This document shows, one piece after another, positions 21,512 through 32,955 of a DNA stretch of 64,000 nucleotides. Below the pieces are notes generated by a model, which saw nothing but the letters and a program-made list of their open reading frames with translations, was not told the origin of the DNA and made no database searches. Source of the DNA: Apodemus sylvaticus (lineage: Eukaryota > Chordata > Mammalia > Rodentia > Muridae); NCBI RefSeq assembly GCF_947179515.1, contig NC_067482.1, positions 71,190,311 to 71,254,310 on the forward strand, written 5' to 3'. Both the position numbers and the translations under genes were made by a program. Position 1 is the first letter of the stretch, and the number at the start of each line of letters is the position of its first letter.

Positions 21512-24235
21512 ATAAAATTGAGCAAAAATTTATGGAGTATAATAGAAGGGAGCTAGCTATTCCACAACAGCCAATGTTAGTAAGCAAGTCTCTATATATC
21601 AGCATCAGTCAGTGAACAAACAAAATGTAAAGTGAGAGAAAGAAAGCCATGTTATAATTTCAGGATGGTATCTGCAAAGCATATTGTTTGAAGCACTTAG
21701 AGGCTAATAACTCACATTGGATTTTGAGTTTACATTTTCCTGGGGGAAGTGAGCTGAAGATAGACAAGGCAGGAATGGAAGTTGCATGACTGGTGTTTTA
21801 TTTCTTAAGTGTTGGTAGGACTTATGAATCTTTCTGATATAATTCTTTATAATATCCTCTGTATAAAACAGTATATGGTCAATGTTTTAATAAAAACGTA
21901 CCAATAACTTATTTATTTATTCATCCAGATGGCCATCTTTAGTTTGCAGGCTCCTTATATCTCCCTTTTGTGGCATCCCAGTCATATTTCCTTCTTACTT
22001 GCTTTAGACAGGGAGTTTTGGTGTGCCCCTATGCCAGCAATGTCTTACTCAAAATTGGATTAGTAGTACACTTACTTGAAGGCTTGCCCCAGTAAAAAAA
22101 TCCCAAAGGCAAATGCTCCTGTAAATCTGTCTACAGAATTATAACAAGTTGATCGCATGCATGTCTATGCTGTTATGTTTTCACAGATGAATCTCAGGAC
22201 CAGGGCATTTTACTATGCCCACTAGAAAGTGTAAGAGATTTGTTGACAGTTATATAGCTTGTAAGAACATCTCCAAAACCTGTACCCAGGTGTGCTTGCT
22301 GCTTTGGAGGCAAAAGATGAATGCCGATTACTTGAAGATGCATTTAGGCAAGTTATGAACATTCTTTATGGAGCTAAATGAGATAGTTCAACAAGTAGAG
22401 CCATATAGACTATAAAGGGCTTTGTCAGTAAAGAATGATGACCATAAACAATTATCAGTTATTGTTGCATCATGTATTTTCTGTAGAATTATTTGTATTG
22501 CTGGTGTTCATATTGTAGTTACAAGTTATTTATGAAATGAGTAATAACTAGGCTAAGGAATGTGAGCAGAAATAAATTAAGGAATGTTTTTAAATGCAGT
22601 TTTGTTACATCCTCAAAAGCAGATACATGTTTAATTCAGACAGGGATTGGGAGAAGAACTCAGAGTCTCAAAACTTAGCACTGTCCACTATGCCAAAGAG
22701 ATCTACTCCAGAATGAGAGTCAGACTCAGTCTATGGAGGACTAGAGAGATTTGGATCTTTGGTATGCTCAGAAGTCTTTGGATATCTTAGGTGGGTCATG
22801 TGTCACCCATTTGTGTGTCTGGTTGTAAAACAAAAGTTCAATTCCTTATTCTGCAAAAACAAGCTCCACTGATATTTTGGTGAAAACTTTTATTATTTAA
22901 GTCCATATAGGCATTGGTCAATAGCCAGGTGTGCACTTCCAGAAGGTTCTGTAAAGAAAATGTGATATCAGCCTCTTACAATCTGGCGTTTTTCTAGAAG
23001 GAATTGTACCAAGGTGTGGCTGTGCTCTAAGAACCTCATTACCTTTTTGAGTATAACTATTTAATCACATCTTTATCCATGGAGAGTTGGTGTTGCATTA
23101 CAACTGGCCAATGGATTGCTGAAACCTTTGAGATGTAACAGACTCTAGATAAGATGTATCTGCATGGTTTTTGCTGCATAGTTACAACATGATAAGGTAT
23201 CAAATACTCACCTTTGATGTAAAACAGGTGTGCTTTGGCTTCTTTTCATACATATGAATTGCCACCAGAACTGTTTCAAGAAGAATAGTTATTTAATAAG
23301 TAAGCATTCTGTGAACAAAGGCATTGCAATCCTGAGAGGAACTCATAATTTAAATGGTTACTGAGAGACTAATGGGTAGATAATATATACAATGTAGATA
23401 CTCAGCATATCATGATCATTCATATCTCACATAGTAGAGAAACAAGGTGAGATATTTCATTAGGCAATTAAAGATTTCTTTTTATTTTTAGAATTTTCTG
23501 TACAATGTTAACTTCAGTTAGCCTTTAGCAGTGAACTACCAGCTAAGGCATGGTTTATTCATTTGTCTTTTGCATTTGTCTATTAGTGATATTTGATTAT
23601 CTGTCTTTGATATAATTAATGAGAACTGACACATGAATTATACCAGTTTTTATTTTACTACTTGTATTAATGAAATAGAAATTGTGAATGGCAGCAGGTG
23701 CTTTTGGCAACTGTTTACAATTAAATTTATTTTCTATTAAATTAATAAAAACATTAATTTTTGAGAAATGGTAAAAAATAAATAAAATATTAACAATTTT
23801 TGCATTTTTAATAAAATGAGTATGTGTATTTGATTCAAAGCAACTATCTTCCTCTGGGTAAGAAAGAAATAAAGAAAATAAATTGTAGTATACATAATTC
23901 TAATATTTTGAAACAACTGAAGACTAATTGCCTCTCTGACAACACTTTTCTTTGCCCTATCATTTTGTTTTTTAAATGACAACATATTTTGAGATTGTTT
24001 TCCAGATACAAAATTTAAATATACTAATATGTGGTTACTAATTATTTACTTTATAATTATATGCATTCATAAACTCTTTTAATGACTATAATTCATTTAA
24101 TATAATAAAAAGACAAACTGAACTTCAAATCTAGGTCTAATTTCATTAACAGAGAAAAATAGGAAACCCCAGAGTTTTAGATGGAAACATTTGTGTGTAT
24201 ATGTGCGTGTGTACATGTACCACATACATGTCCAT
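21511..24235. other. 2.7 kb unassigned sequence
   Basis: AT-rich with no recognisable family, gene or RNA. The 82-codon minus open frame at 23737-23985 is low-complexity AT-rich and not credible as a gene. Confidence 0.45.
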
Positions 24236-24275
24236 GTATGTATACGATGTATATATATGTACATGTATATACATG

Positions 24276-24340
<65 letters not shown>
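24236..24340. repeat. TA/TGTACA-rich microsatellite with palindrome
   Basis: tgtacatgtatatacatgta-type sequence (24249-24282) leads into pure TA to 24340. 24257-24280 is a perfect 24-bp palindrome. Overlapping open frames here (24097-24607 minus, 24191-24389 plus) are repeat artefacts. Confidence 0.96.
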
Positions 24341-24342
<2 letters not shown>

Positions 24343-24754
24343 CACAGATAAGCACCTGGATATATATACCTAGATATATGAGACAGTAAGATGAAATGCA
24401 TCTGGGTTCAGTAATCCCCACTAATTCACAAGTTCCAAAATAGATAAGATCAATCTCAGTTAACTCAACCTCAGGTAAGGTAAGAGAAGCATGCAAGCTG
24501 ACAGACAACATTGCTTCCTCTTGTATTTCTCTACATGATTTGAGGTTCTTTGAGCTCTGAATGCTAGAACAGGAACACTTCTTCAATTTAATTAAGTCCC
24601 AAATCATATGTCCACTTTGGGTTAGCTAAGAACTGAGAGCTCTCAATGGCTCAGATTTGTGTAAACCCAGGAGTCTAAATCAGAGCAGTGGAAATGAATT
24701 CTTCTGCTTAGTGACTCTTCCAAGTGCTCTGAAAACTTACTGGACAAAAGCAAT

Positions 24755-25072
24755 TTAAGGAGCAAGGGTTTATTTTAGCTTGTAATTCAAGACATAGTCT
24801 GTTATAGTGGGCATGTCAAGGCAGCAGGAGCTGGAAGCAGCTGCTCACACTGGGTCCACAACAGGAAACAGAATGCAGAATGCATGCTGCTGCTCAGTCC
24901 TTTTCTCTGCATCTACAGTCTAGGATTCTAACCAGGGTATGACCTCACTCACAGTGGCTGATCTCAACAGCTTAATTAACATAGTCAAGATAATTCCCCT
25001 CAGGCACAGCTACAGGCCCCTCTCCCAGATTCTGTCAAGTTGATAAATAACAATAACCACATATCCTCTAAG
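24755..25072. mobile_element. rodent interspersed repeat, class uncertain
   Basis: gagcaagggtttattttagc, ggcagcaggagctggaagca-gctgctcac, 'tggctgatctcaacagctta', and 'ctgtcaagttgataaataac' at the end appear in the order of a common murid repeat ending in a gtcaagttgaca motif. I recognise the repeat but not its formal family. Confidence 0.5.
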
Positions 25073-27261
25073 TCTTTCCTTGAACTTACAATATTTTGCT
25101 TTGATTTGTTTTACATATACTGTCCCGCTATAGTTTTATACATGCTAAGACTAGAAACATCTGTTGTTATAATAGGTGGTCACACTGGAAAATAAAACAA
25201 TATTTTAACAGCTTCAGAGCAATGATGGAACCATGACTTTAAAGTGCATGGTCCATTTTGAACTGTCTCCTAGTATTCGAAAGTTGCCCACATACAATGC
25301 TGATACTTCATTGACAGCATATCTATAGGGCACTTAGTTTGTATCAGGCACTCTTATAAAGTTGTGTGAGAGATATGTGGTTTTGGTAGTTGAGTTATTT
25401 GTGGGATACAGAAAAAAAAAGCACATACTGCAGTATGGGAAGAAACAGGAGGGAATGGACATGAGCTATACATTGAATGGGCAAAGAGACATATAAGTCT
25501 CAGTAGGTCAAGGATGCCTGACAGACATGCTGTAGTCAAACAGGATGACTGAACTCTATCACAGGATGGGCTTTTATTTTCTTGTGATGGGGTGTCTGCT
25601 CCCAATGTTACAACTATTGGCTCCCCCTGCTCCTGAGCCCTTATGGGCTCTATGCACATCAATAGGGCATGGTTATGCCTAGAAGGCTTATTTTTCATTC
25701 ACCTGGGGAAATCAGTATCTGTAACTTGATTTTCCCCCAAAAATGCTTTCTAATGCATGAGAATTTGTTTTACATCTGATTCATTATTTATTTTCTATTA
25801 ATGAGTCGTTTGATTATTTCCCTCGGTGAGCAGAATTTTTCAGCTCCTGAAGATGTGAATAATGCAAAGATAACTAATTATGAAATTTTTTTATCCAGTA
25901 TACACATCCAGATGCAGAAACGTTTCTACAAAGGGAAAATAGAAACTAAACATCTTAAATTGCCATTGTCTAGAAGCTGTGATGGGAAAAAATATGCTTT
26001 TGTTTAGTTTGAAAAATATTCACAAATCTGGAGACAATTTTTAAATGAACAAATCATGTATTCTATGCTAAACCTACAAATCAAAAGGCGAGTGTTCAGG
26101 CCTTGCAAGGATCTCAACATTGTTCAGGTGGGTGAGCGCATAAGAAAGCTCTCTGTTTCTCTGCATTGTTCTTCATATTCAAAACAGAATTACTTCAGTG
26201 CTGATAACTCTGAAATTTATGAATCCATGAACTAAATTTCAATATAGGTCCAGAAAATGCTATTTTGTTACAGCAAATAACTTTTTAATTTTTAAAAATC
26301 TATATTCCCAAGGTAGACCATCAAATCAACCAACAAAAATACTTTAACCCCAAAGCCATGCAAAAACTGATTTTTATTACATTACAACAGAAATTAAAAT
26401 CAACAAGTTAGCAAAAAGAGAACTAATGATACCATTTGTAGTAATACTGCATTTTGTAAATTATATGAATGTTTTCATTTTTTTCTTACTTAGATAAAGC
26501 ATTTCAGTATTGAAGGGGACTAAATGGATTCTCCTAACTGTGTAATATTGTGACAAATAGTATCTACTCTGGTAAGGTCCACTGTCCAAGAATGAGATAT
26601 CATGACATAAATTATTGCATATAATTTTATGTCAGAAAAGCACATATTTTGGATGTATACCTTTAAAAACATTTTTGGAGGTAGAATTTCTTCTGCAGAT
26701 GAGGTGTAGGTAAACTTGGAGAAGACCCATTAGAATGGGTTAGGATTAACCTGGGCCAGATTCTTTTGTTAGTTCAAGAGAAAATCTGAGAGACCCGAAC
26801 ATCTAACTACTGAACCTTGGCATGAATACTATTAGACAATAGAAAAAAAATGAAGCTTGCATCATCCTTTCTCAACTTCATGCAGTTAGCAGGAAGAAAG
26901 CATCATGGCCTCACACCAAGCAAACTAAACAGCATGGCTATTTATACAAAGACATACAAATGGATTTATAGTTGCTAAGATTGAGAATTGATAAGATAGA
27001 ACACTTTAAACACAAATCTTGTCATAATCCCTTTGGTAGCTACTCTGTGTATTAATATTCAGGTTATATCCTGAGAAACATAGTAAAAAAATCTTCAGAG
27101 ATGAGAGCTGTGTTCTCTTATACAAACTGGGATTAAGTTACAATCACCCTTTGTTTTGTCTGATACTAGTTTGAAGGGTAACTTTTCAGAACAATCCATA
27201 TGAATGCTAATTTCTATGGCCATCTAGCTATGAATGCTGTCAAGGAAATACTATAAACAAA
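25073..27261. other. 2.2 kb unassigned sequence
   Basis: No family or gene recognised. Open frames at 25354-25698 (minus, 114 codons) and 25801-26007 (plus, 68 codons) have no visible domains. Confidence 0.45.
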
Positions 27262-27545
27262 TGAGTCTGGAGATATACTTCAGGGGTGGAGTGTTTGTCT
27301 AGAATGTATAAGTCTAATACCTTGGCTTTAATACCAAATACCAAAGCTATAGCAACAGAAAAAGAAAATTGCATGGAATGTGAATTTGCTTTGCTAAGTG
27401 AGGCAAAGTAAGATTGTTATGCTAGCACTCTGGAGGTGGGTGCAAGAAGATCAGTTCAAGGTCGCTCTCTATTTCACAATGAGTTAGTAAAAATCTCTAG
27501 GCCTGCATGGGATAACTGAGAATCTGTTATCAAAACATTACTGTA
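27262..27545 (+). mobile_element. ID-like head plus B1-like body (old B4-type SINE)
   Basis: 27266-27345 follows the ID/tRNA-Ala-type order: ctggagatatacttcagggg, tggagtgtttgtctagaatg, 'cttggctttaatacc'. 27420-27540 follows B1: tgctagcactctggaggtgg, 'gaagatcagttcaaggtcgc', 'gttatcaaaac'. Together they suggest an old ID+B1 composite, heavily mutated. Confidence 0.55.
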
Positions 27546-28138
27546 GTCAGGCTCTGAGGGTTTCTTAGTTCCTACTACTGTTTAATTTGTGATCTGGAAA
27601 ACGAGACATTTTGAAATTGCTAAATTGAGTAATCTGAATGACCATAGAAAAGACCCCGAATTTTTAATGTGTTAGTTCATATCTGTTGAATTAAAATCAT
27701 CTTAGAGTTATTCTGAAAATTAATAAAATAATCCCTGCAAATGGCAGGGAAAATGTCAAATCTATATTTTATAATTTAGAAACAATATTGACAATAGTCT
27801 CAGAAATTCTATGATCCTTTTCAAAAATATCTTCTTGGCTTCCTTCAATATTAATAAATCATATCTTTAGCACCTGGGCAAGGCCTCATAACACATTCCT
27901 TAAAAAAAAAACCTATCTATGACTACTAACAAAGTCATTGGACAGATTACATAGTTCAGTGGTCATAAAAATTCATAAAATAGCTCACAGTGAGTCTCAG
28001 GATCCTGACCTCTGTTCCACGGAACACATATGTAGCCATAGTCATGTCCACATCTTTTTCATGAAACAGAATGAATCTATGAACCCACTGAAGGTTCTGT
28101 TTGGAAACTGTCTTGACCAACATAATAATCTGTGTTCC
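27546..28138. other. unassigned sequence
   Basis: Nothing recognised. The 69-codon plus open frame 27938-28147 runs into an L1 tail. Confidence 0.4.
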
Positions 28139-28226
28139 TTTTTTTAAAATTATGTATTTTCTTTATTTGCATTAAAATGTTATCACCTTTCCTTGTTACC
28201 CTTCTGAAGACCCCCTCTCACATCCT
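28139..28226 (-). mobile_element. short L1 3' end
   Basis: tttttttaaaattatgtatt, tctttatttgcattaaaatg, ttatcacctttccttgttac parallels the start of the L1 3' UTR copy at 41175-41225. It is extremely 5'-truncated (about 90 bp). Confidence 0.65.
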
Positions 28227-28889
28227 TCATAAGAACTGCTCTAGACTGGGGCTATGGTAACTGAACCTCTCAGGGGGTTGGTAATTCCAAAGGGATTATG
28301 TAGATTGAGGGATTTACAGGGCTTTCACTGGGCATATAATTTGATCTGACAGGTGATGCCTCTTAGAAGGTCTTACATTGTGGGAAAGCTCATAGGCAGA
28401 CAGGTTCTACTTTGGCCTTTTTCCTAGTCACTCACTGGATTGGGGAAACCTACTGTAGAAATACTACAAACAATTGGAACAATTATTTAGGATTTGGGTT
28501 TGGGTCCCTCTGGTAAAACCTTTCCATGTTAAAAATAATAAATTCAGGCAGAGGTGAGTTGTATGTATTCTCTGAAATCTCTATTAACTTTTGGTCTCAA
28601 GGATCTTTGGGGGACCTCAAAACCTTCCTATTTTCCTGTGAAGATCTGCAGTTCCCCAAGAATATGCAGCTTGGAAACACACCCCACTAATCCCCTCACA
28701 ATTTGTTTGGCCTGGAGCCTTCAAAGAGGGCTGTAGGAGACCCAAGAACTATCAGCTTGGAATATTCCTCCACTAATACCTTGCCAGTGAGGTCTTCCGG
28801 AACTTCATTGTCTGGCCCATGACTTCCCCTGCCTTCCTTAGAACTCATATCATCATCAGGAACATCCAGTCAACACCAGAAAAAATAAG
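28227..28889 (+). other. probable 5' UTR of the old L1
   Basis: Lies directly upstream of recognisable ORF1 sequence and contains no other family that I know. The assignment as L1 5' UTR is by position only. A 60-codon open frame (28554-28736) is without domain. Confidence 0.45.
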
Positions 28890-29133
28890 ATACCTAAAGG
28901 ATAGTGTAAGAACAAATTTAACAAGAGCCGGCCAAATACAGTACAATCAGATTCCAGCTCTCCTTCAATAACAAGCCATGCATATCCCCCAAAAGCGTGA
29001 AGCACAAGAAGATCATCTTAAATCTACTCTTACAAAGATGATAGAGGCCTTTAAAGAAGAAATGAATAAATCACTTAAAGAAATATAGGAATATACAGTC
29101 AATCAGTTAGAGGCATTAAAATTGGAAGCAATT

Positions 29134-29191
<58 letters not shown>

Positions 29192-29280
29192 GCATAGATA
29201 CATAGATACATAGATACATAGATACATAGATACATAGATAGATGATGGATGGATGGATGGATAGATAGATAGATAGATAG
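29134..29280. repeat. (GATA)n / (GATACATA)n / (GATG)n microsatellite
   Basis: Pure AGAT to 29190, then GATACATA units, GGAT units, and AGAT again to 29280. It sits in L1 ORF1 at an A-rich repeated stretch of the coding sequence. Confidence 0.97.
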
Positions 29281-29680
29281 AGGAAAATGCAATCAAACAG
29301 GTAAAAAAATCTTAATAAAATTGTACAAGACCTGAAATGTAAATAGAAGGAATAAAGAAAACACAAATTGGGGCAACTCTAGAGATGGAAAATCTAGGAA
29401 AGAACAGGAACTACAGACTTAAGTATTACCAGTAGAATTCAATAGATGGAAAAGAAAATCTCAGGCATAGAAGAATACAATCGAAGCAAAGGTACAACAG
29501 TGAACAACAATGCAAAATATAAAATGTTTATGACACAAAATGTCCAAGGAATTTGAGACACTATGAAAATAATTTGTCTCATATTTGTCTCATATATGAA
29601 AAAAATAATAGGAACAGAAGAAGATCAGAGGCCCAGAAAATATCTTCAACAAAATCACAGAAGAAAAATTCTCTAACAAC

Positions 29681-30304
29681 CCTATTAAAAAATGGGGTAC
29701 AGAGTTAAACAAAGAATTCTCACCTGAAGAACTTCGGATGGCGGAGAAGCATCTTAAAAAATGCTCAACTTCATTAGTCATTAGGGAAATGCAAATCAAA
29801 ACAACCCTAAGATTTCATCTTACACCAGTCAGAATGGCTAAGATTAAAAATTCAGGAGACAGCAGGTGTTGGAGAGGGTGTGGAGAAAGAGGAACACTCC
29901 TCCACTGCTGGTGGGGTTGCAAATTGGTACAACCACTCTGGAAATCAGTCTGGCGGTTCCTCCGAAAACTGGGCACCTTACTTCCAGAAGATCCTGCTAT
30001 ACCACTCCTGGGCATATACCCAGAAGACTCCCCACCATGTAATAAGGATACATGTTCTACTATGTTCATAGCAGCCCTATTTGTAATTGCCAGATGCTGG
30101 AAAGAACCCAGGTATCCCTCAACAGAAGAGTGGATGCAAAAAATGTGGTATATCTACACAATGGAGTACTATTCAGCCATTAGAAACAATGAATTCATGA
30201 AATTCTTAGGCAAATGGATGGAGCTAGAGAATATCATACTAAGTGAGGTAACCCAGACTCAAAAGGTGAATCATGGTATGCACTCACTAATAAGTGGATA
30301 TTAA
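29681..30304 (+). pseudogene. L1 ORF2 C-terminus, open to its natural stop
   Basis: Reads open from the insertion junction (PIKKWGTELNKEFSPEELRM) through to ...SLISGY and TAA at 30302-30304. It carries the Cys-rich motif CWRGC-GERGTLLH-CWWGC (C-x3-C-x7-H-x4-C) at about 29866-29919. This is only the C-terminal sixth of ORF2. There is no endonuclease or RT and no promoter, so no function is expected. Confidence 0.92.
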
Positions 30305-30547
30305 CCTAGAAAACTGGAATACCCAAAACATAATCCACACATCAAATGAGGTACAAGAAGAAAGGAGGAGTGGCCCCTGGTTCTGGAAAGACTCAGTGAA
30401 ACAGTATTCAGCAAAACCAGAACGGGGAAGTGGGAAGGGGTGGGTGGGAGGACAGGGGAAGAGAAGGGGGCTTGCGGGACTTTCGGGGAGTGGGGGGGCT
30501 GGAAAAGGGGAAATCATTTGAAATGTAAATAAATTATATCGAATAAT
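30305..30547 (+). other. L1 3' UTR with G-rich tract
   Basis: After the ORF2 stop: caaatgaggtacaagaagaa, agtggcccctggttctggaa, a G-rich stretch at 30420-30510 with many GGG/GGGG runs, then catttgaaatgtaaataaat. A G-rich (quadruplex-prone) patch is a known trait of mammalian L1 3' UTRs. Confidence 0.9.
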
Positions 30548-31006
30548 AAAAAAAAAAAAAAAAAGAAAGAGATGCCTAAAAACATCCAAAAAGCATATAG
30601 AGCACCAAACAGATTGAACCAGAAAAAAATTCTCCCACCACATAATAATCAAGCCACTAAATGTATAGAACAAAGAATATGAAAAAGATGCAAGGAAAAA
30701 TTCTAAGTAACATATTAAGACGGGTCTATCAGAATTACACTTGATTACTCAAGAGATTTTAAAACCCAGGCGATCCTGGACAGATATTTTGCAGACCCTA
30801 AGAGACCATCGATGTCAGCACAGGCTACTATCCTGAACAATATTTTCAATCAAAATGGATGATTAAACCAATCTATTCCATGACAATACCAAATTTAAAC
30901 AATATCTTTCCACTACCGAGTCCTACAAAGGAAAACTCCAACCAAATGAGTCTAACTACACTCAAGAAAATACAAGAAATAAGTTCACAATTAAAACCAA
31001 TATAAG

Positions 31007-31008
<2 letters not shown>

Positions 31009-31036
<28 letters not shown>
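31009..31036. repeat. (CA)n microsatellite in the ORF1-ORF2 spacer
   Basis: Pure CA, located between the end of ORF1 and the start of ORF2 of the old L1. Confidence 0.94.
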
Positions 31037-31038
<2 letters not shown>

Positions 31039-31999
31039 CCACCAACATTAATCTAATGGGAATTAACAAACATTGGTCCCTAACATCCCTCAACATCAAT
31101 GGACTCAATTCAGCAATAAAAAGCACAGGTGAACAGAATAGATGCATAAACAGAATCCATTATTCTGCTGTATACAAGAAACATGTCTTTGAAACAAAGA
31201 TACATTCTGTCAGAGTAATAGGCTGCAAAAGGATTTTCTAAGCACACAGACACAAGAAACAAGCTTGAGTAGCCATTTTGATATTTAATTAAAGAGTCTT
31301 TCAATCAAAATTATTCAAAAGATATGGGAAAGGACACTTCATGAAATTCAATAAAAAAAAAAATCCACCAAGAAGATTTCGCAATTCTGAATATCTATGC
31401 CCCCAAAACAAAGGCATTTCGTAAACATTCAATAAAAGAACCATAACTAAAGTTAAATCATACATTAACCTCACACATTAATAACTGGAGACTTCAATAC
31501 CCTACTCCCACCAAATTTGCAGGTCATTGAGACAGAAACTAAACAGAGAAATAATGAAACCAAGAGAGGTTATTATTCAAATGGGCCTAACAAGTATCAG
31601 TAGAAAATTTCACCCAAACACAACAGAATATACCTTCTTTTCAGTACCTCATGGAACCTTCTCTATATATTGAGCATATAACGGGTCACAAAGCAAGCCT
31701 CAAAAGATTCAAGAAGATTGAAGTAATGCTTTGCATCTTGTCAGATCACCATGGATAAAAGCTGGACTTCTGCAACAACAAAAACAATAGAAAACATACC
31801 TACTCATGGAAATTGAACAACACTCTACTCATTGATCATTAAGTCATGGAAGAAATTAAAGACTGTAGAGTCTAATGAAAATAAGGATACAATATAACTA
31901 AAAACTATAGGTCACATAGAGGAAAGTTCATATAATTAAGTGCCTTCATAAAAAAATTGGAGAATTCTCATATTAATGAATTAAACATGCACCTGACAG

Positions 32000-32114
32000 C
32001 TCTAGAAGCAATGATGGAGGTGGAGGAGGAGGGGCGGAGGAGGAGGGGGAGGAAGAGGAAGAAGAGGAGAAGGAGGAGGAGAAGGAGGAGGAGAAGGAGG
32101 AGGAGAAGGAGAAG
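32000..32114. repeat. (GGA)n/(GGAGAA)n purine tract, left block
   Basis: GGAGGT, GGAGGAGGGG and AGGAGGAGAA units, all purine except a few bases near 32020-32037. It precedes the misplaced 3'-UTR copy. Confidence 0.93.
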
Positions 32115-32341
32115 AAGGGCAATAGCCAACCAATGACTGCCCCTAATCAAGACCCCACCCATGGGCAAGTCCCAATCCCTGACACTATTAATGAAATTCT
32201 TGCTTTGCAGACAAGAGGCTAGCATAATTGTCCTCTGAGAGGCTCTACACAGCAGACAATGGAAAGAGATGCAGAAATCCAAAACCAAACATTTGATGGA
32301 GCTGTGGAGTCTTATGGAAAAGTTGCAGGAAGGATCAATAG
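32115..32341 (+). repeat. misplaced copy of the L1 3' UTR, inside the purine tract
   Basis: 227 bp that match 33997-34224 of the same element in the same orientation, 1882 bp apart. By eye there are about 12 mismatches and one A-run indel (about 95% identity). The match starts at aagggcaatagccaaccaat and stops at aggatcaatag, where both copies meet GA-rich sequence. Confidence 0.95.
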
Positions 32342-32955
32342 GAGAGGAGGAGAAGGAGAAGGAGAAGGAGAAGGAGAAGGAGAAGGAGAAGGAGAAGGAG
32401 AAGGAGAAGGAGAAGGAGAAGGAGAAGGAGAAGGAGAAGGAGAAGGAGAAGGAGAAGGAGAAGGAGAAGGAGAAGGAGAAGGAGAAGAAAGGAGAAGGAG
32501 AAGAAAGGAGAAGGAGAAGGAGAAGGAGAAGGAGAAGGAGAAGGAGAAGGAGAAGGAGAAGGAGAAGGAGAAGGAGAAGGAGAAGAAAGGAGAAGGAGAA
32601 GGAGAAGGAGAAGGAGAAGGAGAAGGAGAAGGAGAAGGAGAAGGAGAAGGAGAAGGAGAAGGAGAAGGAGAAGGAGAAGGAGAAGGAGAAGAAAGGAGAA
32701 GGAGAAGGAGAAGGAGAAGGAGAAGGAGAAGGAGAAGGAGAAGGAGAAGGAGAAGGAGAAGGAGAAGGAGAAGGAGAAGGAGAAGGAGAAGGAGAAGGAG
32801 AAGGAGAAGGAGAAGGAGAAGGAGAAGGAGAAGGAGAAGGAGAAGGAGAAGGAGAAAGAAGAAGAAGAAGAAGAAGAAGAAGAAGAAGAAGAAGAAGAAG
32901 AAGAAGAAGAAGAAGAAGAAGAAGAAGAAGAAGAAGAAGAAGAAGAAGAAGAAGA
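32341..32955. repeat. (GGAGAA)n then (GAA)n polypurine tract, about 615 bp
   Basis: Nearly perfect GGAGAA hexamers with a few GAAAGGAGAA interruptions (near 32485-32505, 32583, 32690). From about 32853 it becomes pure GAA/AGA to 32955. One strand is entirely purine. Long Glu/Gly/Lys/Arg and Leu/Pro/Ser/Phe open frames here are repeat translations only. Confidence 0.98.

Larger units (their letters stand above)
29681..30564 (+). mobile_element. young 5'-truncated L1 (rat-like), nested in old ORF1
   Basis: Contains the last 208 codons of ORF2, a complete G-rich 3' UTR (30305-30545) and a poly(A) run at 30548-30564. It is much closer to intact than the surrounding element. A clear target-site duplication is not visible. 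The left flank ends aagaaaaattctctaac and the right begins aaagagatgcctaaaaac, which rejoin the interrupted ORF1. Confidence 0.93.
28890..31005 (+). pseudogene. L1 ORF1 (RNA-binding protein), broken and split by a young L1
   Basis: L1 ORF1 encodes the RNA-binding chaperone of the L1 particle. First half: gaagcacaagaagatcatct, 'aagatgatagaggcctttaa', 'gaagaaatgaataaatcact', then after the GATA tract aggaaaatgcaatcaaacag, 'aataaagaaaacacaaat' and 'gaatctcaggcatagaagaa'-like parts up to ccagaaaatatcttcaacaa (about 29655). Second half resumes at 30566 with aaagagatgcctaaaaacat, 'gcatatagagcaccaaacag', 'ggcgatcctggacagatatt' and 'accctaagagaccatcgatg'. Stops and frameshifts occur throughout and no long frame survives. 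The gap 29681-30565 is the nested L1. Confidence 0.85.
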
